Positions 35,406 to 47,878 of a stretch of 64,000 bases of DNA are shown here, one piece after another; position 1 is the stretch's first letter; each line of letters begins with the position of its first letter. The DNA comes from Castanea sativa (Eukaryota > Streptophyta > Magnoliopsida > Fagales > Fagaceae): positions 14,104,001 through 14,168,000 of the forward strand of contig NC_134017.1 of NCBI RefSeq assembly GCF_040712315.1. The letters run 5' to 3'. The notes under the pieces were generated by a model, which was not told where the DNA came from, did no database searches, and saw nothing but the letters and a program-made list of their open reading frames with translations. The translations under genes and the position numbers were made by a program.

Positions 35406-36879
35406 TCTCCTAATTCAAGTGAAACATTTCATAACATATTTAAAGCAAATTAAACGATTAATTTGTAAAGTTTTCATTACAACCATGAAATCTTGAAATA
35501 TAAAGAACCAAATTAACTTCTAAAGGGACTACTCTACAGAGTCAAAATTCTCAAGGACATTTCTTACGTCATTATTCCTAAATTAACTCATAATCTCAAA
35601 GTTTTTATTTATTTGTTTATTTATTTTTAGGGAAAATAATAGGGTGAGGCAACTCTATAAGAATGATCATGTGAATTTGATTAGTGGATAAATGTGTTGT
35701 GTGAGCGTGTTATGAATCAAAACATTGAATATTTACTTGGTTAAATATATTGGGCTATATAAGTGAATACAAGAATCCCAATTGTACTTGGTTCCAACCA
35801 ACTTTCACGTGGTTAGATTTTCTAAAAGAAGCTTGATTTTAGGGTGACGTTGGATTTTGTTCACCATGCAGTTTTTATAGCAATGAAGAAGTTGTTTGGG
35901 TATAGACTAGGGTTTCTAGAGTTACGAGAGGTGGGAGTGGCATTAGAGTTTAGTATTTGATGTACCCATATTTCCTTTCTCAATTTTCTTAATTCTAATT
36001 AGGGGATTGCAGATTGAAGGAATACATATTTCCTTTCTCAATTTTCTTAATTCTATTTTTATATTTATACTTATTTTTATATTTTTGGGGTGTGACATGT
36101 AATCCTTCACCCACAGAAATGGCTAAAGAATCCAATATCAAATCAAAGAATCGACAATATAGCTACCCCGAGGTTGTGGAAATGACTAATAGCTTTCAAA
36201 CCATTGTCGGAGAAGGAGGATTTGGAAAAGTTTATCTGGGCATTCTAAAAGATGAAACTAAGGTCGCTATTAAGTTGCTGTCTCCATCATCAAAGCAAGG
36301 CTATAAAGAATTTCAAGCAGAGGTTAGAAATATGAGTGCTATATTTTCTTCAATTATTTGAAATGAATAATGCTACATTGCTACAACAACAAAATATGTT
36401 ACAATATATTGTAAGTTGTTAATATGACAAATTCTTTTTGGTTTTGATTTGATCCATTAATACAGGCACAACTCTTAATGATAGTTCATCATAGAAACTT
36501 GGTCTCTCTCGTTGGGTACTGTGATGAAGGTGAATGCAAGGCACTCATTTATCAATACATGGCTAATGGAAACCTACAACAGCATTTATCAGGTATATTG
36601 GTATACACATGATAATGTTTATGGTGATTCATTTATGATTGATCAAAAGTATGATAAGTGAAGGGGAAGGCTTTGATACAATTAATTTTCATATATAATT
36701 GCAGTTCGTTGGTTCTGTAAAAAATAAAATTAAATTAAATTGACTTTTGTTAAGTATGTTAGGAACACAATATAAAACATATTTAGTATTAACATAATAG
36801 ATCAATAAAATAAAAAATAAAATTTTTAATTATATTTTAACTTAATCATTTATGATCTTTTAAAATGATATTATTCATA

Positions 36880-37992
36880 GTTGTCAAAATCGCGATCTAG
36901 ATCGTAAGATTGCACGATTTTATGATCTCACCTCACCAAAACTTGTAGGATCGCGCTAGGATCATAAAAATGATAAGATCGTATGTAGAATCGTGTAGGA
37001 TCGTATGAGATCCTACCGATACTACCAAAAATATAAATTTTTTGGTTTTTTTTATAGGATAAATTTTTTGTTTTGATGAAGTTTTAAGGGTTTTTTATTT
37101 TTTATGTTTTGATGGTATGACTTTTTATTTTTATTTTATAAAATTATATTAACTTAAACAAATGTTTTCTAGTTTCTAGTTCAGTTGTAATCATAATGAA
37201 GGAATGTTTCATCATTTCTAAATGAAAAATTTGATGTTAGCTTTACTACCTTTTAAGTTATAATGTTGTTAAATTTGTTTAGTTAATATTACTAAAATAT
37301 TTTTTTATATATAATTTTATCAGTTATGCTTGTGTTCTTATATTGATTGATTGATTTTTTTGAGCATCCTCTATAATTGTTGCTGAGTAGTATAACTTGA
37401 ATAATGGTGTGTGAAATTGTATCTTAATGTTTTTTGCAGTTCTAGCATACAAATATATAATGTCTACATAGATGATGAAATAAATTATGATGATTAAGAA
37501 TTTAGGATAGTGGTTATAAGAACCTTAGAATGAGAATAATTAAATGTTCATTTCACCTTATTATTCTTCTTGCTTTTGGATTTCATATTATAGTTAGTTA
37601 GTTTCTATTTGCTAAATTATTTTGGATTTCAAACTTGGAACTTAGAACTTGGAAAATATGTCCATATTTTTTTATAAATATTTTGGTATTTGGTTGCTAA
37701 TTAAATATCTATTAAACTTTTTAGATACATTGGATCTAAACTTAAATATATTTTTTTCGTTAGTATAGACTTAGCAATGTATGACATGCAAATTACATCA
37801 TATGATGCAAATCTAAGTTTTTTTTGGATGAATTTATAATTTATGTGATTATTCAATATAAAAAGCCATTATCAGCATGTTTTTTGCTTTAAATATGAAA
37901 ATATGTAGGATCTTATGGATCATGATCCGATCCTACAATCTATGATCTCACCTACCTTCAACAATCTTACGTAGAATTCCGATTTTGACAAC
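36880..37992. mobile_element. TIR element in the large RLK intron
   Basis: The ends are GTTGTCAAAATCGCGATCTA and, inverted, GTTGTCAAAATCGGAATTC. Subterminal CGATC/GATCG and TAGGATC words are abundant at both ends. The inside is AT-rich without coding sequence. The target duplication was not resolved. Confidence 0.65.
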
Positions 37993-38976
37993 CTTAATAT
38001 TAATTGACATTTTCTTATATCCCAAAATTATTTATGATTATTCTATAATAAATTTTAGTGATTTCCTTTTAAATATACAAATTAAAGAGTCTGTTATAAA
38101 ATTAAGGTAAAATACTATTTTCGTTCCTAAACTATCACAAAAGTTTGTTTTTCATCTTTGAACTTTTAAAAGTTTTATTTTTGTCCCTAAACTTTGCAAA
38201 ATGTTGTGATTATTGTCCCTTTGCTTGTTTCCATTAGTTTGTCTTACGTGTCTTGACAAGGTGCTAATGTGGTATATGATTCAGACTAATTTATTTTATT
38301 TTAAAAAAAATGTACACGTGGCGAAGACTTATTGGCTCACATGGTAAAAAAAAAAAAAAAAAAAAAGGCCAAAATCACCTTTCACTCCCTAGACCTTCAC
38401 TCCTTCCATTCGTGAAACCTTTTTCACTGTGTAAGCTCCACCACAATAGCCCAATCGGTGACCAAAATCAGCAAAATAGCTTCAATGTTCTAGACGTTTA
38501 ATCACTCCCTTATAAGGTAAAATTTGTTTATTTTTTACTTTATAGCTTTATTGAATGTATATATAGTTATATACCGTTTCTATAGCTTGACGGGTATGGG
38601 TTTATTGGGGTTGTTGTGCTATTGTGAAGACTCCATCAAACATTTTTCTTGAAGACTCCATTGGATATTGTATACAGACTGATTTAGTGGTCCCTAGTGT
38701 CTATTGTTGAAGACTCCATCACACATTGACGAACTACGTGTTGTACTTGAGTGGCCTTAATAAATTTGGTTGGCTTGCGGCACATGATAAGCACTTAGCA
38801 CTATGTAACTTCGACAACGGCAGAAACTAATGGCGATTAGGGACACCGGTTTGAGGTTTTCAATGAGTGAGGGTGGTGGGTTTTCATAGTTTAAGGATTC
38901 TTGGTTTCCAATGTAAGCCAATAAATCTTTGCCACGTGTCCATATTTTTTAAATAAAATAAATTAGTCAAAATCAA

Positions 38977-39018
38977 GAGAGATGCTACATCTACAATATT
39001 TTTACAACAAATCATAGG
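38977..39018. mobile_element. Truncated MITE copy at the end of a duplicated flank
   Basis: The first 42 bases of the MITE found complete at 40864-41053, preceded by CAAAATCAA. The 160 bp in front of it (from about 38857) repeat at 40743 onward. Confidence 0.8.
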
Positions 39019-39270
39019 TTCTAGCAGGGTGTCAATTCGAGTTAGCATGTCGAGTTCATGTTGTGACAAGATAGAGGTATTTAACTAAATGGCTAAACCT
39101 TAACCTGACCCATTTAATAATCATTTTATAATCCTTCAATCCTAACCTGACCTGTTAATAAGGCGAGTTGACTTAATCCAACTCATTTGACCCACTTACC
39201 ACTTAATAAACGAGTCATGTTGGGTTGACACGAATGTAACACAACCCATTTCAACCTGCATAATATTAAA

Positions 39271-39615
39271 CTAGCCTCATCGCACGCGCTTAGCGCGTGC
39301 AATGAGGCTTTATTTTTAGTGGTTCTATTTTGTAAAAAAAAAAAATTGTGTTTTTTTTTTTAAATTTTATATATATAATTTTTATTTTGAAAATTTAATT
39401 TATAAGCGAATAATATAATTTGAAAATTAACAGGAAAGTGGTCTTATTTTTTAAGTAATATTTTAGTGGGAGTTAAAATTGCAATTTTACCAGATTGTCC
39501 TGTAGTTTTATCTCTACTTAAACATAGGGGTATAAGGAGATTTTTGAACTAAAAAAAATGAGGAATCCAAACAGGAAAAACCCCTTAAATAATAGTATAT
39601 ATAAAATATCTATCT
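39271..39615 (-). mobile_element. Non-autonomous Helitron-like fragment
   Basis: On the minus strand the segment ends with a hairpin (GCCTCATTGCACGCGC, TAA, GCGCGTGCGATGAGGC) followed directly by CTAG and a T, the classic Helitron 3' terminus. The other side at about 39580-39615 reads TATACTATTATTTAAGGGG on the minus strand, like many plant Helitron 5' ends, but I could not fix the exact TC start. Confidence 0.6.
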
Positions 39616-39980
39616 AGAAATATATTTTTTTACATCCCAAAAGCAGTGCATACACTTCAAGTCTTCAACCTACATTCAAAATAATATAGTTCAACAAAAA
39701 TATAACATTCATCTAGAAATAAGTTCTTTACACTCCAAAATAAGCGCATACACTTCAACCCAAATTCAAAATAACATAGTTTAACAAAAATAAAATAACA
39801 TGTTCAACAAAAATATAATATCCTTAGAACTTGCCAAATGCTAAATATCATTATTGAAAGAATTGAAGCAAACAGTAGGCTAATCCTGACTATAAGTACA
39901 ATTATCATCATAGATTTTAGTTTATAAACTATCTCAATAAACCTACTTGCAAGATATGTAGACGATGTCCAACACTAATA

Positions 39981-39981
<1 letters not shown>

Positions 39982-40032
<51 letters not shown>
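39982..40032. repeat. Poly(A) tract of about 51 bp
   Basis: Pure A run inside the hAT-like element. Its length is prone to sequencing error. Confidence 0.95.
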
Positions 40033-40033
<1 letters not shown>

Positions 40034-40863
40034 ACGCCACAAGACAAAAGCTATAGCCATGGCCTCAATCAACAATTAATATATCTCATATATTAATAAT
40101 AACACATGGGTTCAAAGTATATAGAAGAAAAACATTATGCAAAAAAAAAAAAATTACTGCAGAATTTTGAAACACCAAGAAACAGTTTTCTTTAATTCTA
40201 TAACTCACTAAACACATGAGAGAGAGAGTGAGAGAAGTAACCGGTTTGGGACTTTGAGTTTGAGAATTGGGCATGAGACTATTAGATAGTAGAATGAGTA
40301 GTATGGCTGAAAAAAAAAATTAGATATTTATAAGAAGGTTTAGAGATTTAGGGTTTATAGGGTTTAGAGATCTAGGGTTTGTAAAGTTTCAATTTCCAAA
40401 TTATATCCCTTATAAGTTTTTGTAATTACTCACTTTTCTTTTTAAATTTAAAATATATGTTGGATATAAAAGGTATTTGACAAATCTAAAATAAAATGAA
40501 TATTTATTTATTATACGAGTTAAATGAGTTATGCTAAGTGTGTCATTTTGGGTTAACATAAATCAATTGACGTGTCTATTGTGAGTTATGCGAGTTGACC
40601 CACTTATGACATATTTCTTATCGTGTTACTTTCGGGTTGACCCGTTTATGACCCAAACCCATTAAGGCCCAACCCTAACCTGCAAAAACCCGTGTCGAGT
40701 TCATGTCGTGTTTGCAGGTTGAGTCGAACATTGACATCCCTAGTTTTCAATGAGTGAGGGTGGTGGGTTTTCATAGTTTAAGGATTATGGGTTTCCAATG
40801 TAAGCCAATAAATCTTTGCCACGTGTCCATATTTTTTAAATAAAATAAATTAGTCAAAATCAG

Positions 40864-41053
40864 GAGAGATGCTACGTCCACAATATTTTACAATATCTTT
40901 ACAACAAATCATAGATGGTTAGTTGTTATTTGTTCAAATTTAAACTTAACACTAAGATTACTTTTTTTCCCTAACAATAACAATCAGTAATAACTTACAA
41001 CTTAGAATTTGTTATAAAAATATTGTGAAAATGTTGTGGGCATATCATTTCTC
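40864..41053. mobile_element. Mutator-type MITE with 9-bp target duplication
   Basis: The ends are GAGAGATGCTACGTCCACAA and, inverted, GAGAAATGATATGCCCACAA. CAAAATCAG flanks it at 40855-40863 and 41054-41062. It is the same family as 18830-19010, so this is a second well-bounded member. Confidence 0.88.
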
Positions 41054-42136
41054 CAAAATCAGATACCACATCAGCACTCTATTAAGACACATAAAACAAA
41101 AAAACTAACAGAAATAGATAGAAGGACGAAAATCAGAACGCTTTACAAAGTTTAGGGATAAAAATAGAACTTTTGAAAGTTTAGGGACAAAAAACAAACT
41201 TTTGTAATAGTTTAAGAATGAAAATGATATTTTACCCAAAATTATATGTCCGAATTGCTCATTTATTAATTAGTTGCTGTAGAAACTAAAATTATAAGTA
41301 TATGTACAACCACCTATTAACAAGTTGAACCACTATAGACTTATGGTTTTTCGAGCAACAGGCATAATCAATATATATATATTGGAATTTTTTTTCTTAA
41401 GCTTCAATGCCAAACTAAGCCTATGCTCATAATGATAAGTTCTATTTTTCAGTAGTAGTTTTCATGTTATGTGAAATATTGTAAATAAACTTGTTTACCA
41501 ACAAAAATAAATATATTATTATTTTTCTATGTTGTATGCCTTTGAAAAATGATATCATAGTGGTATGTAAAGAACATCTAATCCATTATTTTTGATTTTT
41601 TTTTTGATAAGCACTTTCTCAACAACTTTATCAAGAAAGTTAAAATAATTTCCTATATGATTTTGAAAAGGATAAGTTTTTACATTCTTGTTTTCTAGAT
41701 CTTCAAGAGTGAACATATTATACGTATTAATTCCAAATTGCTTATTAATAAATATAAAAATAAATTTGGGTTATACATATTGTGGCCGGATTAAGTGGCT
41801 CAATATAAGTATTATAAGTTGTATGACATAATTTTATTATGTGATTCATTCTAAGTACATTGAATTATTAACATAGTTTTACCAAGGTTTTTGAAAAAGT
41901 AAAATACCTTTTATGATTAAATCCCAATTATTAAAATTTTCAGAAAATTTAAATGACATTTTGCAATTTATTTCAAATTATTTTACAATGTATTTGTATG
42001 GGTTAAAAATCCGAACACCTAAAAAGGAATTGGACTTGGATCATGGCCCACAACAATTTATTTGTAGATATGAGTTTCTTGGTCAACTGTTGAACTTTTA
42101 ACAATAATTCTTATCTAAGGATTCACATAAAACAAA

Positions 42137-42776
42137 TGATTGGGTGAAAATTGAAAATGAAAAGAATTTCTCTTTATTTCTTCTTCCTCGAAACAGTTGA
42201 TGAGCCTTTAAACTTAGTAAAAATAGGACTAAGCTCAAGTAAATTCTATTCTCTCCTTTTTCTCTCTCTTTTTCTTTAAATCCAATCCCTGTACATGGAG
42301 GATCTCCTTCCCTTTATAGTCTCATTGCTCCGATCCTGGCCCTCCACCTAGATGATGGATGATCTTTCTCTTGGATACTTGTCTCATCCTACTCTTTCCC
42401 TTCTTTTGAGGTGGTGTTGGGTAAATAACAGGCTGTGAGATACTGTTCAGGTGTCATTTAGCCGTTAATGCAGCATACCAAGTTGGTGTAGTGCATTTAA
42501 TGTGAAGGTGACACTAGCTTTTCTAGGAAGTTTCCCCTTCTTCTTATCCAAGCTGGCTACTGCTACTTTCCTCGAATCAACATCCTCGGCTTTTTTTGAT
42601 CACTTCCCAATTTCTTTAGGCTGTCTCTTTCTAAGCAACTTCCTCATACTAGTTGCTTCTTCGGTTAGCCCTCCCTTTCGATCTACCTGGGCCTGCTTGA
42701 GTTTAATGAATCAGTAGTTGGGCCTTACTGTTTCTCGAACCAAGCCCAAAGGGATCAAGCTTTTTGGCCTCCCACA
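42137..42776 (-). mobile_element. Possible solo LTR in the large RLK intron
   Basis: Compared with its AT-rich neighbours this block is more balanced in base content. On the minus strand it starts TGTGGGAGGCCAAAAAGC, an LTR-like beginning. The far boundary is uncertain and no 5-bp target repeat was found. The 71-codon frame at 42502-42717 lies inside it and is not supported as a gene. Confidence 0.4.
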
Positions 42777-43162
42777 ATATTATAATATTTGTCTTTGATA
42801 ATATATCATGCTTATAAAATGTGTATTTTTCATGCAATTTAGAATAATTTTTGTTGTTTTATTTCTACTACACATCTTAGGGTTATGCTAATGATTATGA
42901 TACTACACATTTTACTACAAAAATTTTACAAATTGATATATCACCAATTACAAAAAAAAGTAAGTTAGACATTTATTTATTATGTTTTAGACACCATATA
43001 CATTCATTGCTATATCAGTTTATAAAGTTTATATAATAAATTTATACTATGTTTAAAATTTTTCTCTATTTTATAACTCTTTCAACTATGTTATGTATAT
43101 ACTTACATGTCAACATTTTAGCCTATTTATTTTCTAGTCTGACTGCAAAACCAAGCTATCTT

Positions 43163-43195
<33 letters not shown>

Positions 43196-43501
43196 AACTG
43201 AAACCTATTAATCAATTCATTTTGGTTGCAGTTACTAATATGAATGTCTTGACCTGGAATCAGAGGCTTCATATTGCGGTGGATGCAGCACATGGTTTGG
43301 AAAAGATCAATCAAATGATTATATCTCTCTCTCTAATATCTATCTTTTTGTTTGCATTAATATGTTAATAATGGCTTACTGTTGGACTTCTAGGGTTGGA
43401 GTACCTACATAATGGTTGCAAGCCAACAATAATACACAGAGATTTAAAGACCTCCAACATCTTATTAAATGAAAAGATGCAAGCAAAGATTGCTAATTTT
43501 G

Positions 43502-44181
43502 GGTTGTCTAGGGCTTTTGCAGCTGAAAATGACTCTCATGTGTCAAGTTGTCCTGCTGGTACACTTGGGTATCTTAATCCTGAGTAAGTGTCAAGACTTA
43601 ATGAATTCCTTATACTTTTTAGCTACAAAAGGGAATTTATGATAGTTTTGTGTACATAAATTCAAATAGTATTACTTAACCTACCATGAATCTTTAAATT
43701 TTTCACTACTTTAATATCCACATTTTTCATAAAAGTAACATTGCAAGAAAAATATGTTTATTACAACAAAAAAATCATTACAATAACATCAAAATCATTA
43801 CAATAGTTGATGTGGAGTGTTGCGACAAAATTTAATATAACAGGTTAGGGCTTTTGTAGTTGAAAATGATTCTCATGTGTCAAGTTGTTTTGTTGGTACA
43901 CTTGGATATCTTGATCCTGAGTAAGATTCAAGACTTAATGAATTCCATATAATTTTTAGCTACGGATGGAATATATGATAATTTTGTGTACATAAATTCA
44001 AATAGTATTGCTTAACCTACCATGAATGTTTAAATTTTTCACTACTTAAGTATCCCCATTTTTCATAAAAGGAACATTACAAGAAAAATATGTTTATTAT
44101 GAAGAAAAAATCAGTACAATGACATAAAATCATTACAATAGTTGATGCGAAGTGTTGCGATAAAATTTAAGATTATAGGTT
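43502..44181 (+). repeat. Tandem duplication of a kinase exon end plus intron
   Basis: 43502-43842 (the 3' part of the activation-loop exon plus intron) is repeated at about 43843-44181. The second copy keeps a possible exon (LDPE followed by GTAAG) but lacks the HRD part. It reads LDPE where the first copy reads LNPE, and FVGT where the first reads PAGT. The period is about 341 bp. Confidence 0.88.
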
Positions 44182-45999
44182 TGGACAACAAAAAATTTTG
44201 TTGCAATAAACTATATATTTTAATAACAATTTTAATGGAATGATATATATGTTAATACAATAAATAATTTACTATTTTGAATATATTATAGCAATAGGCT
44301 ATTACTTCTAAATCTTATTGCAATAGATTCTAAATAATAGGCAAAAATAATTTGAGTTAAATTATTGCAACCATATATTTGTTGTAATAAATATTTGTTT
44401 CATATTTGTCATTACAATAAGTAGTAAAATAATTGATATCAAGTTATCTTGCTTTATGTTTGTCATTGAAATAGATTGTAAAATAATTGGTATTGCAATG
44501 ATTTTCTTTTTCTTTTTAATTTATTGCAATAAATTTTCCTAATGCAGTAAATATTAAAGTTTCAATTGCAACCGATAATTATAAGTTATTGCAATAATTT
44601 ACCACTTTTAAGTTGCAAGGACTTTTAACTTGTATATGTGATATTGTGTCTAATTTTGTTGTATTGACACTTGATGTAATAGATTTCTTTTGGTGTAGTA
44701 GAAATATATTGAGTATGCTTAAGTCTTAATTGAACTGGTAATGTTTGTGATATTATGTGCATTTTTACAAGAAATTATTCTATTAGAATTCCAACTCACA
44801 CTCACTTCATTAGCTAGAGTTGTTTTTATTTTATTTTTATTTTTTATTATTTAGACTAAAATGCAAAACTCACCCTTTATGTTTCACCAAAATTCATTTC
44901 AATCTTCTAACTTTTTTTTTTTTTCATTTCAATCTTGTAACTTTCAAGTTTATTTAATTAAGGCTTTTCTATCAACTTTTGTTATATTTTATGGTTAATT
45001 TTACAATTTTTTAAATTTTCTTCAAATTTTTAAAATTAATAAAAATTCAACGAATGATTGAAAATATTTTCCATATTTTTTTAATAAAAAATTTTAACAA
45101 CATTTGGCAGAAATCCCTTAATTGAATAAATTTGAAACTTAGATAGAGGACATAAATGAACAAAAAAAAGTTAGAGATTGAAATGAATTTTGAAGAAACT
45201 TAGAGGGTAAGTTTTGCATTTTAGTCTATAATTTAATAGTAATTGCAATAGGGAAGAGGAATTGAACATTGGACATCTTCATTAAAAATACCATGAAGTT
45301 CCAATTAAACTACAAGGCTCTTGGCCTAAACAAGGTTGTTTATAGGTTTGCTTGCCAACAACCATTACATACTTAGTGTAAAATTCAACAATATTAGTCA
45401 TTCAACTATATAATGTAGCTAGTTGACTAGATCTAAGAGAATGAAAAAAATATCTACATAGTTTTGGGATTGTTAAAAAATGCTAATGACTTGTGTTTTA
45501 CATACAGATTTCAAAAATCTGGAAACTTTAACAAGAAAACGGATATTTATAGCTACGGTATTGTTCTATTTGAGCTAATCACTGGCCGCCCAGCAATAAT
45601 AAGAGGATTTGAAGAAAACACACACATAGTTGACTGGGTTCATCCTATAATTGAAAGTGGAGATATTCGAAACATTATTGATCCAAGGTTACATGGACAA
45701 TTTGATATAAATTCTGCCTGGAAAGCTGTGGAGATAGCCATGTCATGCATAGCACCAGTGACAATCCAAAGGTCGGATATGTGTGAAGTATGTGCAGAGT
45801 TAAAGGAATGTTTTGGCTTTGGAGATGGCTAATGGTGGAAGCCAAATGGTGGTGACTGGGGGCAATATGACAATTTCAAACAATCAATTCATAACGACCT
45901 CTTTAGAGCTTGAATCAGATATTGCTGCCCTTGCTAGGTAGTTTTTAAACAATTTTCTGTTTGTTTGTGGTAAGTACTTCCTTCTATGCATTATGTTCT

Positions 46000-47878
46000 A
46001 TCATCTATGGCAAACATGTAGTATATATTAATTACATTCGTATTTCAAAAACTTCTTATATACTTAATTTCATGTTTGGATCTGTTTTTCAATTAAGTAC
46101 AAGGGGGGAGTTCTTCTATAGCTTATAATGCACAATTTTTATTGCGAATGAATTTATTTTTTATGATGGATTGATGGGTGAGTACCATCTACCATGAAAT
46201 ATGTATGCAAAATGCATTAGAGTACGTGACTATTAGTCAGGCTCCATTTGTTCCAACTTTGAAAATTTGGATTTAGACCCAAAATGATTAAGCAGTGATT
46301 AAATAATGTAACACATTATTTAACACAAATGGATAGTCCAAACCACAATTTTCAATTATCAAATCTAAAAATAATAATAATAAAAGCTATAAATTCAACG
46401 TATAGATTTTGGTGACGTAGTGAAAATCAAGTAAGTCTTTCCAAATAAAAAACAACCATGGGGATCCAAACCCACTTAAAATCCACTAAGAGAAGAAATA
46501 ATTATAATCACTTATAATTACAAAACATTTTTTTGCAGTCCTAAAATATGTAAGCTCAATAAATGGACTTCTCTTACCAACCCAATGACTCGAGAACAAA
46601 TGGATTCTTGTAAATGAACTTTCTCCCTGAACAAAGCTCATTCACAATGATCCTAGAACTTCGACACACCAAATAACTCTCTAGGTGTTTTCTATCAATG
46701 GACTTTCTAACAGAGGTTTAGAGTTTGAACGGTTTGGATGAACATTTACAATATTTTAATATCAGCTTAAGGCGAGAAAATCTCAGAGGAATTCTAAAAA
46801 ATATCTCACAAGGAGCAACACTCAGAGGAGAAGAATTGAGAGATCTCTTTGGCTCAAGGGGATTTGGCTATTAGATCTACTCTTGTATGCGGCCTCTTAT
46901 CGTCACTCTGTAGCAAGGATTTGTTCTCTATAGAGAACAGTATGTTGAAATTGAATAGCCATGGCTATTCAACAAATTGGTTTACAATTCATGTGATTTC
47001 AGTCAAGCAAATTGTGATTCAATCCATTGAAATTTCAGAGACTACAAAGTTGTACCAACTTCAAATGGACACATCTCACTCATTTCAATTAATTACAGAT
47101 TGGGTTAAATTTCTATTTATTTTGAAAGCCCAAATATCTCTTTTTTGACAAAACAAGTTCATTTATAAATTTAATATAGTCTAAAAGATATGAACAAAAT
47201 ATTATTAACTCAAAACCTTGTCGCCTTTTAGTAGCTTATCCAAACACAATATTTTCAATATAGCCTAATTTTGACAAATTTTGGTACTACAATTTTCCTA
47301 TAAACCTTAACCCATCCAAGGCTGTTTTCAAACAAATTATCCTCTAGTTTTAATGTATCAGTCGTATCACCTCGTTAAGATATGGTCTTTACGACATGAA
47401 TTGGGTCAAACCACAGCCCTCTACGGCTGGTGAGTGGGTGGGCTAGGTATTTCATACCGATACGCATGGGCATCATATGACTTTTTTTTTTTTCCTGGTT
47501 TCTACCGGCCCAAGTGCAGAACATAAGCCCAATCTGATTGTTTTATTAATTAAAAGTTTTTAAAATGAGTGAATTTGACAGAGACGAGAACTTGCAAGTA
47601 TGTTTGGTGACGCGTTATCAAACCGTACTTTTTTCAAGTACTACCTCTTAAATTTCAATTTTTTTTCCCTAAGTATTACTTTTTATACAATCCCATATTT
47701 AAAAATCTGAAAAATAAGTTGTACTAAACAAATCCTATACCTTGGTGTTTAACACTTTTGATTAATACCACTTCTACATAAAGTCATTATATTGGTATAA
47801 AATTCAAGGTACTACTCTTTCTTTGCCATTTTTTTTTTAATAAAAAATTTGCAATCTTTTATATATATTTGTCACATT
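46000..47878. other. Spacer, possibly an LTR remnant
   Basis: About 46430-47330 has LTR-like character (CCAAACCCACTTAAAATCCA and a series of short non-coding blocks), but no paired copy, PBS or target duplication is visible. The 99-codon frame at 46849-47148 has no recognisable domain. The rest is AT-rich without a gene. Confidence 0.35.

Larger units (their letters stand above)
39026..40741. mobile_element. hAT-like element between the two duplicated flanks
   Basis: The ends are AGGGTGTCAATTCGA and, inverted, AGGGATGTCAATGTTCGAC. Subterminal regions have GACCC/GGGTC words and CGAGTTCATGT at both ends. No convincing 8-bp target duplication was found. It holds the Helitron-like segment at 39271, a 51-bp A run at 39982-40032 and a telomere-like TTTAGGG patch near 40336-40385. 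It is non-coding. Confidence 0.7.
38106..41236. mobile_element. MULE-like element with TIRs of about 220 bp, carrying nested elements
   Basis: The left arm starts GGTAAAATACTATTTTCGTT. The right arm on the minus strand starts GGTAAAATATCATTTTCATT. The arms match over about 220 bp (words such as TAAACTTT, GTTTGTTTTT and GTCCCTAAACTTT). Flanks TAAAATTAA and CAAAATTAT agree at 7 of 9 positions, fitting a worn 9-bp Mutator target duplication. No transposase is present. Inside are a MITE, a hAT-like element and a Helitron-like end. A single arm of this TIR type also stands at about 48482-48600. Confidence 0.75.
26544..45941 (+). pseudogene. Malectin-like LRR receptor-like kinase (IOS1-type), 13 exons, two frameshifts and NFG for DFG
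   Basis: Exons: 26544-26703, 30130-30699, 30949-31439, 31720-31855, 32291-32362, 34488-34559, 34644-34724, 34928-35079, 36117-36322, 36466-36592, 43232-43294, 43394-43583, 45508-45941. All have GT-AG borders and matching phases, as in this plasma-membrane receptor family. In order: signal-peptide exon; malectin-like domain (FISIDCG, GKKREFIIDVG); DDWQGDPC linker; LRRs in two 72-bp exons and one 81-bp exon; membrane helix at residues 549-572; kinase from about 600. The kinase keeps VGEGGFGKVY, VAIK and HRDLK, but the DFG aspartate is Asn (43495-43497, residue 745). One A is missing in the run at 30353-30356, and an extra T near 45812 brings a stop at 45830-45832, ahead of the expected SLELESDIAALAR tail. 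Repaired length would be 917 aa. Both indels are in homopolymers, so sequencing error is possible, but the NFG change is a plain substitution. Large introns carry transposons. Confidence 0.9.

Noticed and set aside
40336..40385. TTTAGGG-like words resembling plant telomere repeat
   Set aside because: Only a few degenerate units inside a hAT-like element; not an interstitial telomere array.
46849..47148. 99-codon frame
   Set aside because: No recognisable domain, signal peptide or promoter; it lies in a probable LTR remnant.
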